Assembly (NCBI GenBank): GCA_030038475.1
Contig: JASHOU010000085.1
Coordinates: 1 to 40,240 of the forward strand
Source: Terriglobales bacterium
Lineage (GTDB): Bacteria > Acidobacteriota > Terriglobia > Terriglobales > Acidobacteriaceae
Length of the DNA stretch: 40,240 nucleotides
Reading direction: 5' to 3'
The number at the start of each line of letters is the position of its first letter. Position 1 is the stretch's first letter. The position numbers and the translations under genes were made by a program. Shown here one piece after another: positions 15,516 through 24,550 of this stretch. The notes under the pieces were generated by a model. The model did no database searches, had not been told where the DNA came from, and saw only the letters and a program-made list of their open reading frames with translations.

Positions 15516-15539
15516 TTCGATTCCCGGTAGCGCTACCAA
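15516..15539 (+). repeat. Right attachment-site repeat (attR-like), 24 bp
   Basis: Identical to positions 9-32 of the tRNA 3' end, including the 12-bp palindrome (here 15526-15537). It is not preceded by a T-stem 5' strand, so it is only a fragment of tRNA, as expected for the distal end of an integrated element. The roughly 280 bp between the HU-like gene and this repeat hold no gene I can support. Confidence 0.85.
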
Positions 15540-16045
15540 ACAGTCTTCAGTGCGGAGAAGATCTGTTACATCCCAGCTGAAGTAAGCCCAAAAGGCCGTA
15601 TTTTCGCGATAATTCCCTCACAAGTCGCACCGGAGAGAAAACACATCATGATGGTTGCGGGGGGTCACCGCACCTCTTCTCCGCAACGCCATCGAAGATC
15701 CGGATTTCGCAAATCTTAATGGCGAATGGATGGCATCAGAGACCGAACGTTCTGGGAATGAGACTTGACTTTCTGCGCCTCGACTGCCTTAAAATCTTCG
15801 TTGAAGGCCCGCCAAATCGCGAGTTTCTCTTCTTAAACCGGACCGGAGAGAGTCTTCCCCATCGGTGGAGTCCGCAGGCATCGGGACTGTTTTCTTTCGA
15901 GGCCAAACAAGCAGTCCGGTTTCCACCATCCCGCCTGGCGAACGAAGCACGATCAAAATCCGATCCTGTATATGCTGAAATTCTTCAACATATTCATCGA
16001 GATTTGACGAAACTAGAGTAAATAATACGATGGAGTGAGAAGCCT
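15540..16045. other. Intergenic region after the island
   Basis: About 500 bp separate the right repeat from the multicopper oxidase. One 100-codon plus-strand frame (15719-16021) exists, but its composition is unconvincing and it matches no pattern I know. No tRNA, hairpin with T-tract or clear promoter could be identified by eye. Confidence 0.4.
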
Positions 16046-17752
16046 TTGAAAGACATCGCCCTACTCCTTTTCGCTGGTGTGTGCTTAATTCAATCGTGCG
16101 CGGCCCTACATGCGCAGAGCACGCGACAACCTTGTCCGCGACCGGCAGAGGGCAGCGCCATAGTGGAGCCAGAGGACCTGCGCAGCCAAAACGGCGTGTT
16201 GAAGGTCGAACTGACCGTCGAGAATGCCAAACAGAGCGACGGGTCGGTTCGTTACTGCTACATCGACCAGAATGGCAACGAGTCACCCAATCTTCGGGTT
16301 AATCCTGGCGACCTTGTGATCTTGAAGCTCAAGAATGAATTGAAGCAATTCGACGCAGACGCGGCCACGGCGATTCCCAATCACATGCATGGTGTGCCGG
16401 AGAAAAATGCAGACGACTGTACCAGCGGGCTCATGACGCAGACGTCTACCAATCTCCATTTCCATGGTCTAACCATCCCGCCGGTTTGCCATCAGGACGA
16501 TGTTTTAAAGACTTCGATTCAGCCGGGCGACCCACCATTCGAGTATCGATTCCGCATCCCCGAAAACCAGCCGCCTGGACTGTATTGGTATCACCCCCAC
16601 ATCCACGGTTTTACCAAGCTAGAAGTGCTCGGAGGAGCGTCGGGCGCGCTCATCGTCGAGGGAATCGAACGTGCGAACAAAGCGGTAGCAGGGTTACCGG
16701 AACGAGTGATTGTGATTCGCGACCAGGACCTGTTGAATCCCAATGCGCCGCCCTCGAAATCAGAACCCGTGGTTCCCAAAATGTTGATCGACCGGGATGG
16801 AGACGCCGCCAATAACGGCACGGGATTCGGCAAACCGGCAAAGGATCTTTCGATCAATTTTGTGCCGGTGCCTTATCCTGACTACCTTCCAGCGGTGATA
16901 GAAATGAAACCCGAGGAGCAACAGCTATGGCGGGTGCTCAATGCGTCAGGAATTACATATCTCAATCTGGAAGTGTTATTCGGTCACACTCCGCAGCAGC
17001 TTGGGCTTGTCGCGCTCGACGGAGTCCCTCTGAACCAAAGCGGAATGATAGGCGACTTTGTTGACTGGCAAACGCATCTGGGCGTGCCTCCGGGCGGAAG
17101 GGTGGAATTTATCGTGAAGGCGCCGGCTGTGGGGACTTCCGCGCTTCTGGTCACTCGAACTGTAGATACGGGAGCGGGCGGTGAAAACGATCCCAATCGA
17201 ATGATCGCAAAAATCAGCATTTCGAAAGATGCACACGAGCCGCAATCGACGCTTTCGGCCACGCCGAAGCCGCTTCCACCTTCCGCGCTGCCATGGCTGG
17301 CAAGCATAACGCCTGTGCGCATACGCAGGCTCTATTTTTCCGAAAAACTGCTCGAGCCGAACAACCCCAACAGCGCCACAGAATTTTATCTGACCGTCGA
17401 TGGACAGACGCCCGCGGCATTCGATCCCAAGTCTGGCGTACCGAACATCATTGCCAAGCAAGGAACGGTCGAGGACTGGATCATCGAAAACCGCTCCAGC
17501 GAACTCCATGCGTTTCACATTCATCAATTGCATTTCATGCTTATCGATTACCAGGGCAGGACAGTGAATGAACCATTCCTTCGCGATACGATCAACGTTC
17601 CTTATTACAATGGCCGCGCGCTTGAATATCCTAGCGTCAGGCTGCGGATGGATTTTCGCGATCCGAATACTGTTGGCGACTTCGTCTACCACTGCCATCT
17701 CCTGGAGCATGAAGATGGAGGAATGATGGGATTGATTCGGGTCGAGCCATAG
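16046..17752 (+). CDS. Secreted multicopper oxidase (laccase-like)
   Basis: 568 residues from TTG 16046 (GGAG about ten bases upstream; no in-frame ATG). A signal peptide covers about the first 24 residues. All four copper motifs are present: LHFHG (about 137-141), YHPHIHG (182-188), HAFHIH (488-493) and HCHLLEHEDGGM (549-560), the last with the type-1 copper His-Cys-His and axial Met. These support the three-cupredoxin laccase fold with one mononuclear and one trinuclear copper centre, oxidising phenols or metal ions with reduction of O2 outside the cytoplasm. The substrate cannot be predicted. It stands alone and is convergent with the phosphoesterase gene. Confidence 0.93.
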   Translation: MKDIALLLFAGVCLIQSCAALHAQSTRQPCPRPAEGSAIVEPEDLRSQNGVLKVELTVENAKQSDGSVRYCYIDQNGNESPNLRVNPGDLVILKLKNELKQFDADAATAIPNHMHGVPEKNADDCTSGLMTQTSTNLHFHGLTIPPVCHQDDVLKTSIQPGDPPFEYRFRIPENQPPGLYWYHPHIHGFTKLEVLGGASGALIVEGIERANKAVAGLPERVIVIRDQDLLNPNAPPSKSEPVVPKMLIDRDGDAANNGTGFGKPAKDLSINFVPVPYPDYLPAVIEMKPEEQQLWRVLNASGITYLNLEVLFGHTPQQLGLVALDGVPLNQSGMIGDFVDWQTHLGVPPGGRVEFIVKAPAVGTSALLVTRTVDTGAGGENDPNRMIAKISISKDAHEPQSTLSATPKPLPPSALPWLASITPVRIRRLYFSEKLLEPNNPNSATEFYLTVDGQTPAAFDPKSGVPNIIAKQGTVEDWIIENRSSELHAFHIHQLHFMLIDYQGRTVNEPFLRDTINVPYYNGRALEYPSVRLRMDFRDPNTVGDFVYHCHLLEHEDGGMMGLIRVEP

Positions 17753-17803
17753 CGGCAAAGAAAATCGCGCCGCGTGGCAAAGCACTGAGCCAAACCCAAA
17801 GGC

Positions 17804-17840
17804 AAAACAGCCGAAACCGGACTCTAACCGGCTTCGGCTG
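17804..17840 (-). terminator. Strong rho-independent terminator
   Basis: Positions 17808-17820 pair with 17828-17840 as a 13-bp stem with one A-C mismatch and a 7-nt loop. On the minus strand the stem is followed by TTTT, giving a classic terminator for the phosphoesterase gene. It lies between two convergent stops and may also block read-through from the oxidase gene. Confidence 0.8.
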
Positions 17841-17870
17841 CCCTTGCCCACTGCATGTTTGAAACAGACG

Positions 17871-19955
17871 CTAATTAAAGTTGAACAGATCGAACAGGTC
17901 GCTGATGGCGGGCCCATTGATCGGAACATAGGGGTTGCGGAACGTCTTCGGGTTGGGGAAATTATCCCGGCTGCGGTAGCTCACCGTGCCGATCTGCCAA
18001 TTCCGCTCGATGAACTTCAGAATTGAAACGTGATCGGCATATTCGTGCGAGATATATCCCGGGCTGGTGTAAGGAGACACGACGATCAGCGGAATACGGG
18101 TGCCGTCGCCGAAGAAGTCCAGTTGTTGGACATAACCGGAATCATAGTAGCCGCCGCCTTCGTCTTCGGTGATGAAGATCGCAGTATTCTGCCAGTAGGG
18201 CGAAGCCTGTACCTGGCTGACGATCTTCTGGGTGAACCCTTCGAAGAGATCCAGCTTTGACGACGCCGGGTGTCCGTCCACAAGCCCGCTGGGCTTCACG
18301 AACGAAACTGCCGGCAGGGTGCCATTGGCGATATCCGAGTAGAGGTTCAGCGTATCCTGGATGTGCGCCGTGCGGTACTGTGCATTGGCCATGGTAGACG
18401 TGTCGTATTGGAAGGGGTTGCAGATGTTGCAGTACTCGTCTTCGCTCGGTCCCGTATTGCCCCAGTTTTCCTGATAGGGATCTGGCACGTAGTTGTTCCA
18501 CTGATCGCCGTAGTACTTCCAGGAAATATTGTTGGCGGTTAGATCGTCGCCAATGCTCGGCGTCGAGGATGGCGGGATCGTAAACGGCGTATTCGCGGGA
18601 TTCTGATCGATATAAGCGTTGTTGCCGTTACCGAACCAACCCGGGTTGTAGTTGTTTAACAGATAATAGTGGCCGGGCTCGCAGTTCGGATTGACACCGA
18701 TCGACCAGAGGTAGTTGACAATCGTACCGACGCCAGGCTGATTCGGATCCGAGCAGTTGCTATACGATCCGCCGCCGGAGACAGGCGCGGGGCTATAAGG
18801 CGGCGGATAGCCGGCGTTATAGCTGTTGCCGTAGCCGTCTTCAACCCACCAGTTGTTGGTGCCGCTTTGCGGATTGGGGTTCTCAATCTCGTTGACAACG
18901 CCTTCATCCGGATTCGGACCACCGTCATACGGCTGAGTAAAGACCTCGACGTTTTCCGGCGGCACAGCCGGATGGCCGTAGCCGTCACTAAACCAGATCG
19001 CGTCGCCATGACCGAGCATAATGTGATTTGCGCCCGTCCCGCCATTGACCGACTGGTGGAAGTTGTCGCTCATTGCGTAGTTGTTCGCCAGACTCGTGAA
19101 ATAGGGGACGTCGCCGTTCTGAACGTTGTAAAAGCCCACACTTGACGAGCCTTCGCCGGTGGTCACCCCGTTCGGCGAATATTCGATACCGAAGTTGGGG
19201 GGTTGTGCCTCACCGTTTTGGCCGGCTCCCTCCGTCACTTCCACCCAAGGGAACAGCAAGGCATCGCAACCGTTGGGATACTGAGGGCTGGCGTGTGACA
19301 GACCGCAGTCGAGCTGCTGCCACATCTGGTAGAACCTGTGCACTGGACTAGCGGCGTAGTCGTCATAGGTGAATGTGTTTCCATTGGTCAGCTGGAACGG
19401 TCCCGTGGGCAGCGAGTTCACATTGGTAATGCGCACATCGGGTACCTGCGATGCCTGGCCCGTGCCGCCCGTAAGCAGGTACTGGTAATAGTCACTTGGC
19501 AGCCCGTCTTCCGAAGCCTCAGCGTTGGCCAGGGTCGGCGGGTAAATGTAGGAGGTCTTTGGACCGCCGGTGAGCGGCGCTGGCAGGACATTGTTCGGGA
19601 AGGTTGTCTTTTGAGGGCTCAACAAGAAGGGATCGGGAGCCTGGTCCGTAGCGGCGGCCTGCTGATACAGAGAGAAATTGGGACCGGGCGTGCCGTTGGC
19701 GTTGATAATCCCCTCGGAAAGGAGGTTCCAGATCTGTTGCCCGTTCTTGGGCACATAGGTGGCAAATACGTGATCAAAGCTGCGGTTTTCTCCGATAATT
19801 ACAATCACATGCTGGATGGGTGTGATCGGCCTGTGGCCTTGCACTTCACCCGCTTCAGCACTCAATGGGGCACCCATATTGGCCATTAACGCTACCAGAC
19901 TTATCCCCACCGTGGCGTGTCGTCGGACTTCCGTCAAAACGCTCAAGAGCGACAT
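17871..19955 (-). CDS. Secreted phosphoesterase / phospholipase C-like enzyme
   Basis: 694 residues from ATG 19955, preceded by AGGAGA at six-base spacing. An N-terminal signal peptide (to about residue 35) is followed by the phosphoesterase-family (PF04185-type) start IQHVIVIIGENRSFDHVFATY. Further family signatures are NHIMLGHGDAI, the late metal-site motif FITEDEGGGYYDSG, and HVSILKFIERNW near the end. Members include phospholipases C and acid phosphatases acting on exported or environmental phosphoesters. The long Asn/Gly/Pro-rich middle insert (about residues 330-470) is larger than in compact members. Substrate unknown; a role in phosphate scavenging or lipid turnover is likely. Confidence 0.9.
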   Translation of the reverse strand: MSLLSVLTEVRRHATVGISLVALMANMGAPLSAEAGEVQGHRPITPIQHVIVIIGENRSFDHVFATYVPKNGQQIWNLLSEGIINANGTPGPNFSLYQQAAATDQAPDPFLLSPQKTTFPNNVLPAPLTGGPKTSYIYPPTLANAEASEDGLPSDYYQYLLTGGTGQASQVPDVRITNVNSLPTGPFQLTNGNTFTYDDYAASPVHRFYQMWQQLDCGLSHASPQYPNGCDALLFPWVEVTEGAGQNGEAQPPNFGIEYSPNGVTTGEGSSSVGFYNVQNGDVPYFTSLANNYAMSDNFHQSVNGGTGANHIMLGHGDAIWFSDGYGHPAVPPENVEVFTQPYDGGPNPDEGVVNEIENPNPQSGTNNWWVEDGYGNSYNAGYPPPYSPAPVSGGGSYSNCSDPNQPGVGTIVNYLWSIGVNPNCEPGHYYLLNNYNPGWFGNGNNAYIDQNPANTPFTIPPSSTPSIGDDLTANNISWKYYGDQWNNYVPDPYQENWGNTGPSEDEYCNICNPFQYDTSTMANAQYRTAHIQDTLNLYSDIANGTLPAVSFVKPSGLVDGHPASSKLDLFEGFTQKIVSQVQASPYWQNTAIFITEDEGGGYYDSGYVQQLDFFGDGTRIPLIVVSPYTSPGYISHEYADHVSILKFIERNWQIGTVSYRSRDNFPNPKTFRNPYVPINGPAISDLFDLFNFN

Positions 19956-20492
19956 AGTTTTCTCCTAGTCTTGAAGTTGTCTTGGTTTAGAGCCCCACTT
20001 GAGTTCAGAGTCGACTTGAGTTCAGGCCCCATTTGAAGAAATTTCATTGACACTAAGCGGAGAAAATTATTGGCGGGTGACAGGAACGTGAATATTGAGT
20101 GAAAAAAAATCCACAGCCTTCCCGATTGACACAAACTCGGTCCGCCTCGTTGAGCTCGCCGGGCCTTCCACAGCAGAGTTTCGACCTCGAGACACGGCAG
20201 GCTTATCACTTGGCCTCGACTCGGCGACTTGCACCACAGATACGAGCGCGTTGCGTGAGAATAGATACGGAAGTCATGTGGAACCAGAAACGGTTTCGCT
20301 CTGAATCGGTTGAGCCCGCAGATCGCTACGTCAGTGCACCACAATAAAGGTGTGCGTTACTGCCCTCCGCGGAATAGTTCCTTAATTCTTGGCTCGATTC
20401 GCTTGGGAACACAAAGGGCATTTTAAATTTTGGCGAGACACATTTTGAAAAGTCAATGATCTCTGCACGATCAGTCTTGGCGAATGACAGGT
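19956..20492. other. Upstream region of phosphoesterase gene, no gene seen
   Basis: About 540 bp. It holds the leader and presumed promoter of the phosphoesterase gene, with a 12-bp direct repeat (listed separately), and the 3' flank of the LolA-like gene. Open frames here are short, have poor starts and do not read like proteins. Confidence 0.4.
19997..20025 (-). promoter_or_regulatory. 12-bp direct repeat upstream of phosphoesterase gene
   Basis: ACTTGAGTTCAG occurs at 19997-20008 and again at 20014-20025, a 17-bp period, about 40-70 bp before the ATG. Direct repeats at such spacing can be operator half-sites; phosphoesterase genes are often phosphate-regulated. The sequence does not match the enterobacterial Pho box. 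Confidence 0.35.
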
Positions 20493-21257
20493 TCAATTCC
20501 CCGTCCCAGCACCAGCCAACCCACTTGAAGTTCCGGATGCCGGCGCGTGGACCTCGGAAACGACCTTGTAGTCCCCATAGTGGATGGAGAGTGTCGCATG
20601 GCCTCCCAAGCGAACATCTGTATTCGATTCGTTTTCGGCAGGGAGCCAGAACTCTCCGATCTTTTTGTATCTGTGGTGTACTTCCACATTGCTGATCCAA
20701 ATCGATGGGCGCTTGGCGGGTTCACCATCGATCTTGCAGAGAGCGAAATCAGCCGCGTCAACCCAGATGCGCCCGCGATAAAGCAGGCGGTTTTCTATTT
20801 TTGGCTCCAGGTGCAAAACATACGCGGGACGGCCCTCAACGTCTTCCACGCCGAGCAACTCAAATCTGTAGTTCTGGTCCGTGGGGGCAGTGCTTGCCTG
20901 ATTTCGTTGATCGGCTGCTTCCCTTTCGGTCTCAAGAATCTTCTTGAATACGCGGTTGATGATGAAGTGGGAGCCGCTCTGAGAAATAATCGTAAAGTCC
21001 TTAGTGTCAGGAGATTGGTATCTGACCTCAACGACAAGGTCGGCTTCGTGTCGGCCGGGAAAACCCGTGTACAGCAAGTGATACTCGCGTTGACCCGTGT
21101 AGGCCTGCAATTCATGCTGGCGCCGGCTGTTGTTAGCGGCCATGCGGGTCACGATTTCCTCAGCGGTGATGTTTTCAGGGCGAAGCGTGCCGTTTTCCTG
21201 GGCGGGCACAGGCCAGCAGAACAGGACGACGCACAGAGAAATATGAAAAAGTCTCAT
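20493..21257 (-). CDS. Exported LolA-like / outer-membrane lipoprotein-sorting-like protein
   Basis: 254 residues from ATG 21257. A signal peptide (to about residue 19, PVPAQ) precedes an opening helix with EEIVTRMAANNSRRQHEL. A run of antiparallel strands typical of the LolA/LppX-like half-barrel follows: TGQREYHLLY, RFELLGVEDVEGRPAYVLHL, GRIWVDAADFALCKIDGEP and YKKIGEFWLPAENES. Such proteins bind lipid or lipoprotein acyl chains in the periplasm. The ATG overlaps the stop of the upstream glycosyltransferase (ATGA), so it is the last gene of the operon. A role in carrying the lipid product made by this cluster is a reasonable guess. Confidence 0.8.
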   Translation of the reverse strand: MRLFHISLCVVLFCWPVPAQENGTLRPENITAEEIVTRMAANNSRRQHELQAYTGQREYHLLYTGFPGRHEADLVVEVRYQSPDTKDFTIISQSGSHFIINRVFKKILETEREAADQRNQASTAPTDQNYRFELLGVEDVEGRPAYVLHLEPKIENRLLYRGRIWVDAADFALCKIDGEPAKRPSIWISNVEVHHRYKKIGEFWLPAENESNTDVRLGGHATLSIHYGDYKVVSEVHAPASGTSSGLAGAGTGN

Positions 21258-22675
21258 TGAGTTCGGATGTCCTCTAGTTTGGTTTGACTACGAACGTGCT
21301 CGCTGAAAATGATTGAATGGATAAGGCGATGCGCCTGGACGTAGGTCAGAAAAATCGACCGGGCAATCCTTGCCGCTAATCGAAGTCCTCCAGCTCGTGC
21401 AGTCTGCGCGGGAGTCGAAATGAACGCAGGGTGCGCGGCCTCGATCGGCTCTCGTCCGTTGGCCACGCGATAGAGTTCTTCATAGAGATGCAGGAATGAT
21501 TCTGTAACCTTCGGCCATGCGAGAGTCTCTGCAGCCTTTCTTGCAGCCTGGGTCTTTCGCGCGGTACAGGCGTTGGCCTTGGAAGCCTGCACGATTACTT
21601 GTGCGAAGGCTTCGGCAGTGGGGGACGCTAAGTAACTGTTCTCGTCGTTGGCGTATTCGGTCACGCCGCCGCTATCAGGCGCAACCAGGGGCAAACCTGA
21701 GGCCATCGCCTCGAGAGGAGCAATCCCGAAAGGTTCCGCTGGATTGGGGTGCACGAATACATCGCAACTTGCATAGAGACGAGCCAGTTCCTGGCGCTCG
21801 GATATGTGTCCCAAGAAAAAGACCTTGCCCGGAACTTGAGACTGGGCAGCGGCTTCAAGCGTGCTCCGCGAAATGCCGCCCCCTACCATAATCAGGCAGA
21901 AATTCTGTTCTCGATTGCGCAATTCAGCCATCGTGCGGATGAGCAATTCAAGATTCTTCTCCGGAACGAGCCGACCGACATAGAGCAGCAGAATTGTGTT
22001 TTGCGGAAGCTGATATCGAGCGATCAACTGTGTCCGAAATTCCAGGCTGCGCTTGGCAGGGGAAAAATGTTCTACGTCGACGCCCATTGGTCGGGTCCAC
22101 ACTCCCCGCAGCACGATATGACCTTTGCAGACGTCCTTCAGCTCGGCTGCTGTTCCCTGTGACACCGCGATGTGGTGATCGAACGCCGGGAAGTAGATAT
22201 GGCGCATGTAGAAACGCGTGAAAGCTGGCCCCCACCACGCGCGGCTGGCATAGGTGGCAAAATTCTCGTCCATGCGCTCGCATGTGAGGCCTATGAGGAT
22301 TGGTCGGAAATTTAGCTCGCGAAGCAGGCGCTGCCGAAGGAGCAGCCCCAAATACACCAAACTGTATTTATCGCATAGCTCCACCACGTCAGGGCGTTCG
22401 TCAGCAAGGATGCGCTGGACCTTGCTTCCTGGGAATATGAACTCGTACGGATATATGGTGCGATACTCATGGTTCAAAGGCGAAGGTGGAGCGGCGATTT
22501 TGTGGATCCGACAGTATGCGCCCACCTCTATTGATTCATCGCGTTCCCCTGGCACGACCAGGGTCATGCGGTGTTGATGAAGGTTCGCCGCTTCCATCAG
22601 GTTGCGATAGAAGGTTGCAATGCCTCCCGAGTGCTCGTGCCAGTAATTGGTTAGGTGTAGAGTCTTGATCGCCAT
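21254..22675 (-). CDS. GT4-family glycosyltransferase
   Basis: 473 residues from ATG 22675. The N-terminal Rossmann half begins TLHLTNYWHEHSGGIATFYR, the usual GT-B start. The C-terminal half has LLYVGRLVPEKNLELLIRTM, the nucleotide-sugar site, the E-x7-E element EPFGIAPLEAMASGLPLV and a following DSGGVTEY. This defines a retaining GT4 (GT1-type) transferase, probably cytosolic or membrane-associated. A C-terminal extension of about 60 residues after the core is basic and partly hydrophobic and could contact the membrane. The gene starts one base after the stop of the membrane-protein gene and overlaps the LolA-like gene. Donor and acceptor are unknown. Confidence 0.92.
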   Translation of the reverse strand: MAIKTLHLTNYWHEHSGGIATFYRNLMEAANLHQHRMTLVVPGERDESIEVGAYCRIHKIAAPPSPLNHEYRTIYPYEFIFPGSKVQRILADERPDVVELCDKYSLVYLGLLLRQRLLRELNFRPILIGLTCERMDENFATYASRAWWGPAFTRFYMRHIYFPAFDHHIAVSQGTAAELKDVCKGHIVLRGVWTRPMGVDVEHFSPAKRSLEFRTQLIARYQLPQNTILLLYVGRLVPEKNLELLIRTMAELRNREQNFCLIMVGGGISRSTLEAAAQSQVPGKVFFLGHISERQELARLYASCDVFVHPNPAEPFGIAPLEAMASGLPLVAPDSGGVTEYANDENSYLASPTAEAFAQVIVQASKANACTARKTQAARKAAETLAWPKVTESFLHLYEELYRVANGREPIEAAHPAFISTPAQTARAGGLRLAARIARSIFLTYVQAHRLIHSIIFSEHVRSQTKLEDIRTQ

Positions 22676-22676
22676 G

Positions 22677-23282
22677 CTATTCCCCCGTCGCGGCTGCGCA
22701 CATAACTTTGATGCCTCTCAGGTTGCGCCACAAGAGTATGAAGGGCTCTGCCAGGAAGCGGGCAATCAACAGCGGGAGTGAGGCGATATCGGATCCAAAC
22801 GAGCGGGCTTGTTCGCCGACGAGAAGCGTTCCGCGCCGCATGCTGTACCAGTTAAAACCGGAAGAAAGAACCGAAACCACGAGCGAGACTGCGACTCCGG
22901 CAATCAGGTTAGGCGTGCCCATCGCATAATGAAAAAGCGCGTCGAAAAGCAAAGTGATCGCGGGCAAACCCACAAGCAGGATGGCGGCGACGACCGTCTG
23001 CGGTGCCGCATACCGAATCGCCTCTGTTAAAGCGGCGTATACGCCGGCCGCTGCGGAACTGAAAACAGCTTCCACTGTGGCGGCCGTTGTAGTAGCCTCC
23101 CAGCCATATTTGAAAGTCGTCGCGACGTAAACCGGCACACGCAAAAATATGCTGAGTGCACCCGCCTTCCAATTCCAGCAGGTGACGAACGAATGCAGTG
23201 GATGGCTCAACAGTTGCCGCAACACAACCCAGACATTGGGCGCGTCTTGCAGTTTCTCAGCTGAATTTGACTTTGCGCACAT
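22677..23282 (-). CDS. Polytopic membrane protein between two glycosyltransferases
   Basis: ATG 23282 gives 201 residues; the longer frame from TTG 23360 would overlap the upstream stop and is less likely. Hydrophobic stretches lie at about residues 42-62, 66-85, 90-115, 118-138 and 165-190, with basic segments at the C-terminus. ALFHYAMGTPNLIAGVAVSL and GFNWYSMRRG look like membrane-embedded features with possible lipid contacts. I do not recognise the family. Tight packing between two transferases suggests it serves the same pathway, for example as a membrane anchor, lipid-modifying or export component. Confidence 0.7.
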   Translation of the reverse strand: MCAKSNSAEKLQDAPNVWVVLRQLLSHPLHSFVTCWNWKAGALSIFLRVPVYVATTFKYGWEATTTAATVEAVFSSAAAGVYAALTEAIRYAAPQTVVAAILLVGLPAITLLFDALFHYAMGTPNLIAGVAVSLVVSVLSSGFNWYSMRRGTLLVGEQARSFGSDIASLPLLIARFLAEPFILLWRNLRGIKVMCAAATGE

Positions 23283-23344
23283 AGTGCCTATCTTAAAGTG
23301 CGAGTTTCTGCTGCGCCGGTTATCCCGGTTCCTTGTGGCATAAG

Positions 23345-24550
23345 CTATGCTCGAACCCAATTCGGTATAAGCCTGCTGGCCGTATGTCGCCGCAATAGCT
23401 CAGCGTCATAGGTCTCATAGACGGAGCGAAACACAGCATCCCACGACGAGTTCAGCGCACGCTGCCGGGCTGCGACGGACATTCGGCGACAAATATCGCG
23501 CGCACCGCAAAGCGCCGCGACGTGTCGCACAAAGTCTTCATCGTTAGCCGCGACGAATCCGGTCACGCCTTCCTGCACGATGAACTTTGGCCCTCCACAG
23601 TCGGTCACAATCGCGGGCACACCGGCGGCGAGCGCTTCCAGCACGACGTTGCCAAATGTGTCGGTCCGGGAAGGGAAGGCAAATACATCGAAGTTGGCAT
23701 AGGCTTCGCCGAGCCGCTCGCCCTTGAGTACACCGTGAAACTCCGCGTAATGCAAGTTCTGCCGCAACCAGGAATCCTCAGTTCCTTGCCCCACAACCGA
23801 GAGCCGAAAGTTGCGGCAGCCGCGCGCCAAAAGACCCTTTTCAAGATCGGCCAGGAATCGCACATTTTTTTCCGTCGTCAGCCGGCCGACATATCCGATC
23901 ACAAATTCACCGTCGCTGCGCGAACGCCTGCGCGGATGAAACAGCTCCGTATCGACGCCGCGGGACATGAGATAACAGGGCTTGCCGGTGCGGCGTTCGA
24001 GCTCCGAAATTAGTTCCTGATTCGGAGCGAATAGAACACGAGCAAGGCGATAGAAGCGGGCAATCAGGCGCAGGCAGATCTCCCGCACTCTTGCGCCGAA
24101 TTGTTCCTTGCCGTGCTCAGACATGCCGGGAATCAGTGCCATTAGCCTCTGCTCAGCATATTGATGGAGATTGGTATGCCAGGAGGCGACCAGCGGAATC
24201 TGCAACCGGTGCGCAACCAAAGCGCCGAGTTGTCCGACATCGCTCGGTCCTGTGATGTGGAGCACATCGGGGCGGAACTCCCGCACAGCGCTCTCGATCT
24301 CTTCGAGGTACCGCCAGAAATTCAAGTCGAAATCATGCTTAGCGTCGAGGCGAAACTTGGGCCAGCGTCGGGGAAATCCCAGCCGCTGCACTGAGCCCTC
24401 CTGTTCTCGACAAACCCTATAACCGCCGTGAACGCTCAAAAGAGGCAATTGCTCTCGCTTCGCGAAAGCTTCGAAGTGGTGCATGGTATTGGCGACGCCA
24501 TCCACTTCGGTATAGGCGCAGCAAAAAAGTGCAACGCGAAGCTGGCGCAC
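23345..24550 (-). CDS. GT4-family glycosyltransferase (alpha-mannosyltransferase-like)
   Basis: 401 residues from GTG 24550, directly after the stop of the PHP gene and with GAGGAGG upstream. N-terminal LRVALFCCAYTEVDGVANTM and HITGPSDVGQLGALVAHR, then PLVASWHTNLHQYAEQR, resemble GDP-mannose-dependent MgtA/PimB-type transferases that glycosylate lipid acceptors. The C-terminal half has FVIGYVGRLTTEKNVRFL and RTDTFGNVVLEALAAGVPAI with the conserved Glu. Donor assignment is by resemblance only. It is translationally coupled to the PHP phosphoesterase and 62 bp from the membrane-protein gene. Confidence 0.9.
   Translation of the reverse strand: MRQLRVALFCCAYTEVDGVANTMHHFEAFAKREQLPLLSVHGGYRVCREQEGSVQRLGFPRRWPKFRLDAKHDFDLNFWRYLEEIESAVREFRPDVLHITGPSDVGQLGALVAHRLQIPLVASWHTNLHQYAEQRLMALIPGMSEHGKEQFGARVREICLRLIARFYRLARVLFAPNQELISELERRTGKPCYLMSRGVDTELFHPRRRSRSDGEFVIGYVGRLTTEKNVRFLADLEKGLLARGCRNFRLSVVGQGTEDSWLRQNLHYAEFHGVLKGERLGEAYANFDVFAFPSRTDTFGNVVLEALAAGVPAIVTDCGGPKFIVQEGVTGFVAANDEDFVRHVAALCGARDICRRMSVAARQRALNSSWDAVFRSVYETYDAELLRRHTASRLIPNWVRA

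Larger units (their letters stand above)
1..15540. mobile_element. Genomic island integrated in a tRNA 3' end
   Basis: A 24-bp tRNA-derived direct repeat flanks about 15.5 kb of accessory genes: NTPases, a caspase-like protein, WD40, an XRE regulator, an HU-like protein, and remnants of phage-like, NACHT-like, Schlafen-like and SRAP genes. Ordinary metabolic genes follow directly after the right repeat. No recombinase, relaxase or replication gene is visible in any frame. The element is therefore either a decayed integrative element that lost its integrase or a non-autonomous one mobilised in trans. Boundaries rest on the repeat alone. Confidence 0.75.

Noticed and set aside
15719-16021. 100-codon plus-strand frame before the multicopper oxidase
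   Set aside because: No recognisable pattern, no ribosome site and competing frames on both strands; left as intergenic.
16976-17929. 317-codon minus-strand frame opposite the oxidase
   Set aside because: Antisense to an enzyme with all four copper motifs; no domain seen.
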